A stretch of 64,000 bases of DNA from Chloroflexus islandicus (GTDB taxonomy: Bacteria; Chloroflexota; Chloroflexia; Chloroflexales; Chloroflexaceae), in NCBI RefSeq assembly GCF_001650695.1, contig NZ_LWQS01000030.1, positions 55,747-119,746 on the forward strand. The letters are read 5' to 3'. The position numbers were made by a program, and so were the translations under genes. Shown here piece after piece: positions 54,256-63,164 of this stretch (the first letter of the stretch is position 1; each line of letters begins with the position of its first letter). Below the pieces are notes generated by a model. That model was not told the origin of the DNA, searched no databases, and worked only from the letters and a program-made list of their open reading frames with translations.

Positions 54256-55098
54256 TTACTTGTCAGACGAACCTTTCCCTGTCAACAACGCGTGCAGCAA
54301 CTCCTCATCGGTCGCTGGCGGCGGGGTACTGAGCAGCTTGGCAAGGAATTGCTCATCTGCCGGCGCCGGGGTTGCTTGCCGCCGGCTAGGCCAGAACTGC
54401 AGCCCAAGCCCGCCCGCGAGCAAGAGGAACCCAACCACAAACCAGAACTGGGCGTTAAACGGGATCGTGGTCGCTGTGCGCGGCAAGTGGGCGGGTTGCT
54501 GGCTCGTGGCGGCAGCGGGGTCATCGACAACACCAGTATATGGTAGCTTGGGCGGAATCACCGCCGGCAGTTCAGGCGCCACCGCTACTGGCGCAATGGT
54601 CGGCACGGCGGTTGGCACTGCGGTCGGCGCTTCGATAGTGAAGGCCGGCGCTGCTGGTTCGGCTTGACCCGGACTCGTAAAGAACAGGTGGGCAACCACC
54701 GTATCGCCGGGGCCAACCGCAATCGTCAACGGCGCCTGCGCTGGTGATCCTTGCTCGTCGGTGAGTTGCAATGCGAGGGTGTAGAAACCGGACTCGACCC
54801 AACGATCGTAATTGCCATTTTGATCGCTATACACAACCGCATCACTGATCTTGACCGCAATCTGGGCCGCTGGCGCGTTTGTACGCAGATCGATAATCGT
54901 GCCGGTGACACGACCCATCGGGACGGGGGGGGGTGAACTGGCCGGTACAATCGTCACCGGTGCAATGGTCGGGCGCGGCGACGGTTGCAGCGCTGGCGCG
55001 GCGGTTGATGGCGTCGGCAGCGGCAAGAGGGTAAACCCAATGACCATCGCAATCACACCGCAGATCATCATGCTATAGCTCATCATTCGACGTTGCAT
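54256..55098 (-). CDS. Secreted or anchored surface protein with carboxypeptidase-regulatory-like domain and LPxTG-like motif
   Basis: 280 aa. Signal/anchor helix at residues about 8-28, Pro/Ala-rich linker, a beta-sandwich carboxypeptidase-regulatory-like domain at about 55-140 (GRVTGTIIDLRTNAPAAQ ... YSDQNGNYDRW), a Val/Ala/Pro-rich linker, then LPYTG and LPRTATT followed by a hydrophobic helix (AQFWFVVGFLLLAGGLGLQF) and WPSRRQ. The last resembles a sortase signal, but 45 further residues follow, so processing is doubtful. AGGAG decides start 55098. Confidence 0.75.
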   Translation of the reverse strand: MQRRMMSYSMMICGVIAMVIGFTLLPLPTPSTAAPALQPSPRPTIAPVTIVPASSPPPVPMGRVTGTIIDLRTNAPAAQIAVKISDAVVYSDQNGNYDRWVESGFYTLALQLTDEQGSPAQAPLTIAVGPGDTVVAHLFFTSPGQAEPAAPAFTIEAPTAVPTAVPTIAPVAVAPELPAVIPPKLPYTGVVDDPAAATSQQPAHLPRTATTIPFNAQFWFVVGFLLLAGGLGLQFWPSRRQATPAPADEQFLAKLLSTPPPATDEELLHALLTGKGSSDK

Positions 55099-55447
55099 AC
55101 GCAACTCCTTGCGTGTTTTGCGCAATTTCTACTTCAGCGAACGCACCCAACCATTACCACGATCACCATTATAGCAAAGAATATCTTCGCTTCACACGAT
55201 CATAATGATGTTGCCAAATCATCTATCGTGCGAGTGGCATCATAGTTTTATCGCTATCATCAAGCGCAACGCGCACCTGAGCGCGATAAAACCATGCTGC
55301 AAGTATGCTAAGGCGTAAAACTTGCTGCCCTTTCTTGGAGTGCGGCAGGAGCCTACCGCACTCCATCCGAGATAATGATGGTGAGAGTGAAACCAGCGCG
55401 ATGGTCTAGTCATTGTTCACTGCTGGCATCACGCTACCGATCGCCGA
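55099..55447. other. Intergenic region, one hairpin repeat
   Basis: A/T-richer 349 bp with no gene. GGAGTGCGG (55337-55345) pairs with CCGCACTCC (55356-55364), a member of the same hairpin family as at 35262; it may end transcripts of the large protein gene on the minus strand. Confidence 0.65.
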
Positions 55448-58400
55448 TCAATCACCGATCAAGACCGTTACTTGAGCCCGGTTGTTGGTTTCATTCGCCT
55501 CTTCCACGGCACCGAATGGACTGCGTTCACCACCATCAGGGCTCCGGTTCCAGCTATCGGCATAGACATAGATGGTGTTGACGCCACGTGGTAGCCGTCC
55601 ACTCCACGTTGGTGAGCTGGCCGCCGGATCGTAGCCAAAGGGATTCGTTGGGCTACGGGGGAAGCTGTTTAGCGTCACACTCTCACCGGGTTGGAGCGTG
55701 CCTTCAATGTACCATGCCACCCCTTGCCGTGATAGCTCATTCCACGGTTCGTTGACTTCTGGCGGGCGCGACGGATTGACATAGAGATCAACCCAGAACT
55801 TGCTAGCCGGTTCGCGCCCAATGTTCGTGACCGTCACTTGGAAGCGCACCGGTGTGTCGGCGTTTGTTCTAGCCGGGATGGCTTGAATGCTGACGATCAG
55901 ATCCGGTGGAATTTGGGCAACGGTCATAGGCAAGAAGACCAGCACCCGCTGATAGTAGCCCATATCAACGACTGCCTGTTGTCCGGCAGCAAGGGTCAAG
56001 GTCGCAACTGGGCCATCGCTATCAGTGGCATCGTCGCCGATGTTGGGTTGGGCCGGTAAGTAACCGCGCCGGTCGGTGAAGGTGACAGTTACCTCACCCG
56101 GCGGCAATCCGGTTACGCTATATGCGCCGTTGACATCAGTCGTGGTTTGCACCGTTTGCGGATTGCCGGGCAGCAACGTAGGTGTATACGTGACCGTCAC
56201 TTGCACGCCGGCGAGCCGTCCGGTTTCGCTTGGATCGCGCTGGTTATTCTCGTTGGTGTCGAACCACGCAATCCCGCTGACCCCGCCGGTGCCGCGCAGA
56301 CCGGCATCAACGCTGCCAAGCGCCTGTCCGCTGAGGATAGTGAAGGTTGCAGTTGTGCCGTCGCTGCGGAAATCGTTGTCATTATCGGTCGTCAGTGATC
56401 CGCTACCGTTATTGGTCGTTGTATAGCCAGCCGGCAACGTGAGTAGCAGCGAGTAGGTTCCCGGTGTTACGGCATTGAAGGCATAGCTGCCATTGGCCAG
56501 CGTTTGGGTGGTCGTGATCGTGTTGCCGCCGCTGTCGCGCAGCGCAATCGTCAATCCCGGAATACCCGGTTCTTCTGCATCGCGCAGGCCATTGCCGTTG
56601 GCATCGAACCAGACCGTATCGCCGATCGCAGTGGTGCGGTAGAGACCGAAGTCAACTGCGGTTGTGCTTGCGCTGAGGGTGAAGCTCTCGCCGGCGGCAT
56701 TGCTATCGGTTGCCGGGTTGCTACCCTGATTGGCAGGTGAGAGCAGATAGCCAAACCGGCTCACCGACTGGATCGTGACCGTGCTGCCCGGCGGGATGTT
56801 GCCGATGGTGTAGTTGGGGCTCAAGCCGCTAGCAGCGGTTGAAACGGCGCTGAAGGTAAATGACGGATTCGTCGAGTTGATCACGCCGCCACTTGTTGCC
56901 ACCTGCACCGTCACCGTCACCCCATCGAGCGCTTGCTCACCGCTCTCTTGGATACCGTTGGCGTTTGTATCTTCCCACACCAAATCGCCAATTGACAACG
57001 CGCCGCGCAGGCCAGCATCGATATAGGTCATCGTTGCATTCGATGCGACGGTGAAACCGGCTGTACAGCTTGTGGTTGGATCGACATCGCTGTTATTGTC
57101 GTCGATCAAGGTTGTGCCGCGGGTGGTGAAGACAAAGCCGGTTGGCGCCGTGACGCAGAGCTGATAGCTCGCGTTGGTCAGTCCAGTCGGTTCGATATTG
57201 GTGATCGAGAACGCGCCGTTGGCATCGGTGGTGACCGGCGCGCTCGGCCCGCTGCTGCTGCCGACCAATCGCACGCTGACGTTTTCCATCCCCGGCTCGC
57301 CGCTATCGAGCAAGCCGTTGCTATTCGTGTCAAACCAGACCGTACCGGTGATTTGAGCCGGACGGTAATAGCCGAAGGGAACCGGATCGGGCGTTTCACC
57401 GCTCAAAACTAAGCCAGTGCTAGCAGTGCCGGTATTGCCCGGCGAGCGGCTGAAACCGCTCGGATCGGTGGGAATGGTGAAGGTGTAGGTGCCGGGAGGC
57501 CCGCTGAATTCGACGATACCGCTCAGGTTGGTGATCTGGGTATCAGTAATGGGCCCGCTCACATTCACTGTCACTAAGCGCAGGCCCGGCTCGCCACTCT
57601 CAAAGCTGTTATTGACCGTCACCGTCTCATTGAAGACGCGGGCGCGCACAGTGACGTTCTGATAGTAGCCTTGGTCGCGGCTGGCGGTGGCGCCGGGTGC
57701 AAGGGGTTGGTTGGTCAGTTCGGTTAGGCCATCGCTGTCGGTCGCATTAGCTCCCACATCGGCCAGCGTCACTTGATACGGCGGCGTTGCAGCGGGTGGG
57801 GTAAAGGTGAGCGAGAAGCTCACTTCACTTGCCGCGCCGCCGGGGAGGCCGGCAAAGCTGTACGCGCCGGCGCTATCGGTGGTTGCCGTGCGGGTGATGG
57901 TTGTATTCAGATTGGTGAGATTAATAGTCGCGCTCAGGTTGACCGTCACCCCAGCCAAGCCCGGATCGCCGGTGCTTTGGCCGTCATACGCCCGATCAAC
58001 GAAGGCAATGCCATTCACCGTGCTACGGCCAACCATCGCCGCCCGGCGCGTTGTGGTCGAGCCATCGGTCACAGTAAAGAGATCAGTGCGGCCATTGTCA
58101 CTTACAATCGCGGCCACATTGTTATCGCCAGTATTGGCAGCCACAAAGCTGAAGTTGGCTGGCGCCGGGTTGACAAACTCCAGCCGGTAGCTGCCGCCCT
58201 CAACGTTGGTGATCGTGAAATTACCGCTGCTATCAGTGGTCGTCGTCGCAACGACTGCATCCGATGCGTTGAGCAGCCGCACCGTCACCCCGTTCATCCC
58301 CGGTTCACCGGTGGCGAGATTATCAGCCGGCCCATTCACGCCATCAAAGAAGACGCGCCCGCTAACCCTGCCAAAGGTGTAGAAGCCGAAGACATTGGTT

Positions 58401-61400
58401 GAGCCGGGAGGGCTCGTTTCGGTCAGCGAGCTGCCACCGCTGCTCAATGGCGAGCCGGCGACCGCCACGGCCGCGGTTGAGCCGGATGACGGCAACAAGC
58501 CGCTGAGCGCCGTCGAGCTTTCATCCACATTCAACCGGTAATCGCCGGGGCGGACGGTAAAGGTCACGAGGCCGCCAGTGGTGGTGGTGCCGGTCAGCAC
58601 ACGGGTGCTATCGGGCCGTTCGAGCCAGACGCGCACGCCGGTGATACCGTTTTCGCCATCGTCCCACACATTGTTCCGCCCAGCCGACGGTTCGCGGAAG
58701 ACACGGGCGCGAATGGTGACATTGCGGAAATAGCCTTGATCGAAGTCGAGCGTGCCGCCGGGAGCCGGCCCTGCCACGGTGACAGTGGGGCCATCGCTAT
58801 CGATGGTATCATCGCTGCCCACATTCGCGTCGCTGGCAACGTAGCCGCCGGCTGGCGGAGCAAAGGCGATGGTGTAGGTGATCGACCCAGTGCTGCCGCC
58901 CGGCAAACCGGTAAATTGGTAGTTCGGCGGTGTTGCCGCGAGGGTTGCCTGATAGGTCGCCACAAGGTTCGGCAGGTTAGCCGTGACCGTCAACGTCACC
59001 GTTGCGCCGGGTAGATCAACATCGCCGGCGTCTTGCAGGTTATCAGCATTGTTATCCTCAAAAATCCGCCCGCTGACCGTGGTTTGGCCACGGAAGCCGG
59101 CGTCAATGTTGGTCAGCGAACCGTCATACGGCACCGTAAGCGTACCGGTGCTGCTGGTTGCCACGTTCCCGGCAGTGGTGACATCACTATCGCCGCCGGT
59201 GATGAACACATAGTTGGCGGTACTTGGGTTCGTGAAGCGCACCGTATAATCACCGGGGAAGATGTTGGTGAAGCTGTACGAACCACTGGTTGACGTTGTG
59301 GTGGTCGCGACAACGGCACTCGATGAATCAAGCAGCTCCACTGTCACATTGCGCATACGCGGCTCGCCACTGTTGGCCAGCCCATCGTCGTTCGCGTCGA
59401 AGAAGGCAACGCCGCTGATCCGGCCCGGCCGATAGTAGCCGAAACTCGCATCACGGATATCGCGGCTAACGAGATCGGTAAAGATCAGGCTGCCGCTATT
59501 GCCGGGGGAAGCAACGTAGCCGGAAGGCGTTGTCACCGTCACGGTATACGAACCGGGGCGCAAGTTGAAGATCGCAGTGCCGCCGATGTTGGTAGTACGA
59601 GTGGCGCTCTCCGTTCCGGTAACGTTGACCGTGACACCGCTAATGCCCAATTCGCCGCTGTCTAACGAATTATTGATCGTGACCGTTTCCCCAAAGACGG
59701 TTGCTACAATCTGCACCGGCCGGTAGAACCCAGCGTCGACGCCATCATTATTGACGCCTTGCACCGGCGTAAACGTCTCGGTGCGCCAAACATCACTGGT
59801 GCCGATGCGCGAATCAAGATCGCTGTAATCGGTGTAGGTCGCCTCGGTAGGATCAACTGGCGTGCCAGTTGGGCGCAGGCTGCCGACAAAGCCAATATAC
59901 CCCGCGCCGGCGGTGGAGATGTCGAAGGTGACGTAGATCGGTTCGGCAGGCAGGCCGGTAATGGCATAGATACCACTTCCATTGCTGACTGCGGTGCCTA
60001 GTAGTACGTTATCGCTAGCACGATAGGCGCGCACGGTTACGCCGGGGATTGCCGGTTCACCGCTGTCAAAAATACCGTTGCCGTTGTTATCCTCAAATAC
60101 CCGATTGCCGATGCGGGCGCGGGTCATGCCGAAGTCAACCGTTACATCTTCTGGACTGCTGTCATTGATATTCGCGTCGCGGTAGACGTAGCGATTGCCA
60201 TTGCCATTGGTGGCTTCTGTGCCGGTTGACGTTCCCAACCCAACCAGCGCGCCGCCGGGCAGGAAGTTGGCTTCATCGAGCACGATCCGGTATGCCGTAG
60301 GCGTTGCGCTGAGGGGCAAATCGTCGAACAAATAGTAGCCGGGTTGGCCGTTGTTGGGATTGTTGGTCGTGACGGTGAAGATTTCGCCGCCGTCGCGGAT
60401 ACCGTTATTGGCCGTGCCGCCGCCGCGCCCGTCGTCAACAAAGACGATCACGCCATTGACGCCGGCTTCGCCGGGATCTTGCACCGTATCGCCATTATCG
60501 TCCAGCCAGACGTAATCACCGACAACACCTTTGTAAAAGCCGAAGAATTGATTAGTGCGGGTGTTGCTGCTGGTATTGAGCAAGAAGCCGGGGCCCGTCA
60601 CATTACCCGGGGGGACGCCATCGGGTGTACCAACATCGCCGCCAATAGCATTAGGCGAATTGGCAGCGCCGAAGAGAACAGCTCCGCTGGCAAATTGGCT
60701 GGCCGGAATCACCACTTGGTAGTTCGCGCCGAGCGGTACACCGGTAAAGACGAAGAAACCGCCATCAGCCGGCTCGCTCGAACCGATGCGCTGGCGGGTG
60801 GTGGTAGTTGCAACGGTGGTGCTAGTATCGGTATTGACCAACTGTACCGTCACGCCGTTCAGCCGCGGCTCGCCGGCATCCCACACGCCGTTGCGGTTAT
60901 TATCCCGCCAGACAAAGCCACTCACTGCGCCGCGAGCGAAGCCGATGTCGATGTTGTCGATATTCACGCCTCTGCCGGTGTTGGGCAACGTCGCCTCGGC
61001 ATTACCGCTCACCAGCACAGCATCAGAATCGCGAATGCCGGGGTTAGGTGCGCCATCGTTAACGAAGGCTTGGGTCAGGATGTAGCCGCTTGGGAAATCG
61101 GTGGCCAGAATCCGCACCCGGTAGCCGGCGCCGGTTGGGGCCGTGTTAAAGATCGCGCGACCTTGGCTATCGGTAGTGACCGGCCCGGTCACAACGTTGC
61201 CAAGACTGTCGATCAGATACGCGGGCAGACCGCTCAGCGCCGGTTCACCGGCATCTTGAATCCCGTCAGCGTCAAGGTCATTCCACACCCGCGCTGCAAT
61301 GCTGCGGGTGCCGGCGGGCGCGCCGGTATCAATCAAGCCATCGAGATTACGCAGGCCAACCCGCTGTGTCACTGCACTGCCAGAGATCGTCACAAACGAG

Positions 61401-61777
61401 AGCAACCCGGCATTGCCGGCTCCCGGTACCGATACTACTCGCGCACCGAGATTGCTGACCTCGATCCGGTAATTGCCGTCAGGCAGGGCGGGAAACACCA
61501 CCTCGCCGTCGCTGTTGGTTGTATTGAGACCAACGATCACGCTGTCGGCGGTATAGACCGAGACCAACACGCCAGCGACGCCATTGCCCGGCCCGTCGTT
61601 ATCGAGACCGTCGCGGTTGGTGTCAATATAGACGCGCACAGTCAACGTGCCGGCGGCAAAGACTGTCAATGCGGCGCCAAAGAGGGCGGTGAAAATGAGG
61701 AGAGCGATCAGAATGAGGGTAAAGACGTGTTTTCTACTGCGCCAGATCCGCTGTGCTTCAGAAACGTAGTGAGCCAT
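55448..61777 (-). CDS. Giant secreted protein with sixteen SdrD_B-like domains and C-terminal CARDB-like domain
   Basis: 2109 aa. A signal segment (HVFTLILIALLIFTALFGAA, cleavage likely after LTVFAA) precedes sixteen tandem SdrD B-type beta domains, each opening with a Phe/Trp-x-Asp-x-Asn-x-Asn-Gly-x-x-Asp-x-Gly-Glu pattern (for example FVWRDNNRNGVWDAGEPRL), a calcium-binding loop. A CARDB-like domain (DLIVSIQAIPARTNADTPVR ... VEEANETNNRAQVTVLIGD) ends the protein. No LPxTG, SLH or other anchor is seen. Several domains deviate (NETVTVNNSFESGEP). Start 61777 follows AGAGAG; the 15-residue extension upstream lacks a site. Probably an adhesin or sheath component (inference). Confidence 0.9.
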   Translation of the reverse strand: MAHYVSEAQRIWRSRKHVFTLILIALLIFTALFGAALTVFAAGTLTVRVYIDTNRDGLDNDGPGNGVAGVLVSVYTADSVIVGLNTTNSDGEVVFPALPDGNYRIEVSNLGARVVSVPGAGNAGLLSFVTISGSAVTQRVGLRNLDGLIDTGAPAGTRSIAARVWNDLDADGIQDAGEPALSGLPAYLIDSLGNVVTGPVTTDSQGRAIFNTAPTGAGYRVRILATDFPSGYILTQAFVNDGAPNPGIRDSDAVLVSGNAEATLPNTGRGVNIDNIDIGFARGAVSGFVWRDNNRNGVWDAGEPRLNGVTVQLVNTDTSTTVATTTTRQRIGSSEPADGGFFVFTGVPLGANYQVVIPASQFASGAVLFGAANSPNAIGGDVGTPDGVPPGNVTGPGFLLNTSSNTRTNQFFGFYKGVVGDYVWLDDNGDTVQDPGEAGVNGVIVFVDDGRGGGTANNGIRDGGEIFTVTTNNPNNGQPGYYLFDDLPLSATPTAYRIVLDEANFLPGGALVGLGTSTGTEATNGNGNRYVYRDANINDSSPEDVTVDFGMTRARIGNRVFEDNNGNGIFDSGEPAIPGVTVRAYRASDNVLLGTAVSNGSGIYAITGLPAEPIYVTFDISTAGAGYIGFVGSLRPTGTPVDPTEATYTDYSDLDSRIGTSDVWRTETFTPVQGVNNDGVDAGFYRPVQIVATVFGETVTINNSLDSGELGISGVTVNVTGTESATRTTNIGGTAIFNLRPGSYTVTVTTPSGYVASPGNSGSLIFTDLVSRDIRDASFGYYRPGRISGVAFFDANDDGLANSGEPRMRNVTVELLDSSSAVVATTTTSTSGSYSFTNIFPGDYTVRFTNPSTANYVFITGGDSDVTTAGNVATSSTGTLTVPYDGSLTNIDAGFRGQTTVSGRIFEDNNADNLQDAGDVDLPGATVTLTVTANLPNLVATYQATLAATPPNYQFTGLPGGSTGSITYTIAFAPPAGGYVASDANVGSDDTIDSDGPTVTVAGPAPGGTLDFDQGYFRNVTIRARVFREPSAGRNNVWDDGENGITGVRVWLERPDSTRVLTGTTTTGGLVTFTVRPGDYRLNVDESSTALSGLLPSSGSTAAVAVAGSPLSSGGSSLTETSPPGSTNVFGFYTFGRVSGRVFFDGVNGPADNLATGEPGMNGVTVRLLNASDAVVATTTTDSSGNFTITNVEGGSYRLEFVNPAPANFSFVAANTGDNNVAAIVSDNGRTDLFTVTDGSTTTRRAAMVGRSTVNGIAFVDRAYDGQSTGDPGLAGVTVNLSATINLTNLNTTITRTATTDSAGAYSFAGLPGGAASEVSFSLTFTPPAATPPYQVTLADVGANATDSDGLTELTNQPLAPGATASRDQGYYQNVTVRARVFNETVTVNNSFESGEPGLRLVTVNVSGPITDTQITNLSGIVEFSGPPGTYTFTIPTDPSGFSRSPGNTGTASTGLVLSGETPDPVPFGYYRPAQITGTVWFDTNSNGLLDSGEPGMENVSVRLVGSSSGPSAPVTTDANGAFSITNIEPTGLTNASYQLCVTAPTGFVFTTRGTTLIDDNNSDVDPTTSCTAGFTVASNATMTYIDAGLRGALSIGDLVWEDTNANGIQESGEQALDGVTVTVQVATSGGVINSTNPSFTFSAVSTAASGLSPNYTIGNIPPGSTVTIQSVSRFGYLLSPANQGSNPATDSNAAGESFTLSASTTAVDFGLYRTTAIGDTVWFDANGNGLRDAEEPGIPGLTIALRDSGGNTITTTQTLANGSYAFNAVTPGTYSLLLTLPAGYTTTNNGSGSLTTDNDNDFRSDGTTATFTILSGQALGSVDAGLRGTGGVSGIAWFDTNENNQRDPSETGRLAGVQVTVTYTPTLLPGNPQTVQTTTDVNGAYSVTGLPPGEVTVTFTDRRGYLPAQPNIGDDATDSDGPVATLTLAAGQQAVVDMGYYQRVLVFLPMTVAQIPPDLIVSIQAIPARTNADTPVRFQVTVTNIGREPASKFWVDLYVNPSRPPEVNEPWNELSRQGVAWYIEGTLQPGESVTLNSFPRSPTNPFGYDPAASSPTWSGRLPRGVNTIYVYADSWNRSPDGGERSPFGAVEEANETNNRAQVTVLIGD

Positions 61778-61836
61778 ACGATGCTCTCTTAGTAGAACTA
61801 GTGCGATAGGTTTACGACACACAATGCAACAACAAT

Positions 61837-61865
61837 ATCATAACTTTTTCAGATTAGTCCAGCAA
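61837..61865 (-). promoter_or_regulatory. Promoter of the giant surface protein gene
   Basis: On the minus strand TTGCTG (61860-61865) and TATGAT (61837-61842) are 17 bp apart, about 60 nt before the start at 61777. Confidence 0.6.
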
Positions 61866-61910
61866 TAGGCAATTGATACCTCTGTCGTTTAGTACTGCTT
61901 CAGAGCGTGA

Positions 61911-62969
61911 TTATTCATGCCCGACCAACGATCGTTGTAGTGCGATCATTCTATCGGTGTATGCGCGGGTAATCGCGGCAATCTCTGCCGGCAAAAGCTG
62001 CTGGAGCACGGCGTCATAGATCTCAAACCGGTGCAGCATGTGTTCAGGCAACACGCCGTCGTGTGGTTGCCGTTCGTTGCCCCACAGAATCTGCTCATCG
62101 AGCAACTCAGGCCGTCCGGCGGCGAGGGCTGCCTCTAGCATGCGGGTGACAAACTCATACCCAGCGCGAATCACCTCTGGCGCGCGTTCGCCCAAGGTGC
62201 GGGTGTCGGTGGGGTGTTGGAGCGCCAATTCAGTTGCGCGGTCGATGATCTGGCGGCGGCGTGCCCGAAGGGCAGGTAACGCTTCGGCGCTGTAGCTTGG
62301 GTTCGGTAAGCGAGCCGGCGGTGGGAAGGCGTTATTGGCGGCGACGACGGCAGCGGCGGCATTCGGTGCACTGAGTTGAATGTTCAAGGCTTGGTGCAAG
62401 CCGGGTTGGCGGGTAAACGGCAACCCTCCTACCATTAAGGGAATGCTATCGAGATCAGCGGCGGCCAGTGAACGCACCAAATTGGTGAGATGGGGCACAT
62501 TGAAGACCATGGAGGTAGAGATGCCAACTAGATCAGGTTGGGCGGTTTTAATAGCATCAATCAAAGCCGGAATAGGCACTGCCGCGCCAAGGTAGATCAC
62601 CTCCCACCCTTCGGCTTCAAAAAAGTCGGCGACCATCCGCACGCCAATCCGATGCCACTCTTCCGGCGCGCAGCCGAGTACTACTCGCCGGTTGCGGCGC
62701 GTTTTGGGCCGAAAGTAGGGGTGTAGCTCGCCCATCTGGCGCTCGATAATGGCGGTGGCTAGATGCTCTTGGGCAACTCCAATCCGGTTCGCTTGCCACA
62801 GGCGCCCGATTTCGTAGGCCGTCGGTTGGAAGATGTCGAGGTAGATGCGCGGTGCATGAATACCTTGCGCCAGCGCCTGTTCAACGACGCGGTCAGCCGC
62901 TCGTCCGCTACCTTGCAGCATTGCTTCGAGGTAGCGACGCTGCAAATCAGAGGGAATCGGAGGCGTCAT
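61911..62969 (-). CDS. Cobalamin-binding CarH-like photosensory domain protein without DNA-binding domain
   Basis: 352 aa. The B12-binding part has the W-x9-EH motif (Trp58, Glu68, His69) that in CarH caps the upper face of adenosylcobalamin, then EWHRIG (Glu104-Gly109, with the axial-ligand His106) in a Rossmann-like domain (GWEVIYLGAAVPIPALIDAI, LVGISTSMVFNVPHL, PLMVGGLPF). Residues about 215-352 are a helical domain that I do not recognise. There is no MerR helix-turn-helix. AGAGGA decides start 62969; an ATG at 62990 is an alternative. Confidence 0.85.
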   Translation of the reverse strand: MTPPIPSDLQRRYLEAMLQGSGRAADRVVEQALAQGIHAPRIYLDIFQPTAYEIGRLWQANRIGVAQEHLATAIIERQMGELHPYFRPKTRRNRRVVLGCAPEEWHRIGVRMVADFFEAEGWEVIYLGAAVPIPALIDAIKTAQPDLVGISTSMVFNVPHLTNLVRSLAAADLDSIPLMVGGLPFTRQPGLHQALNIQLSAPNAAAAVVAANNAFPPPARLPNPSYSAEALPALRARRRQIIDRATELALQHPTDTRTLGERAPEVIRAGYEFVTRMLEAALAAGRPELLDEQILWGNERQPHDGVLPEHMLHRFEIYDAVLQQLLPAEIAAITRAYTDRMIALQRSLVGHE

Positions 62970-63027
62970 TGCAGTTGTCCTCTGTATCATAAGAGCGGCA
63001 AAACCTGTAGCAGTAAACTTCTGTTGT

Positions 63028-63056
63028 AGTGTAAAGCGAAATGAGCGCGATAACAA
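63028..63056 (-). promoter_or_regulatory. Promoter of the cobalamin-binding protein gene
   Basis: On the minus strand TTGTTA (63051-63056) and TACACT (63028-63033) are 17 bp apart, with a leader of about 52 nt. A second TATGAT box lies nearer the start. Confidence 0.6.
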
Positions 63057-63164
63057 GAGAAGAAATGATTACTTTGAGGCAAGATTAACGAATAGGGATT
63101 GTGCTAACAAGTGGGTTTGATAGCATAAATCTCCTAATTCTTTAACCTTTTCCCTGCTCACAAC

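Noticed and set aside
60344..61792. 482-aa open frame opposite the giant surface protein
   Set aside because: Antisense shadow caused by codon bias of the repeat domains; the minus-strand gene has sixteen recognisable domains and a signal peptide.
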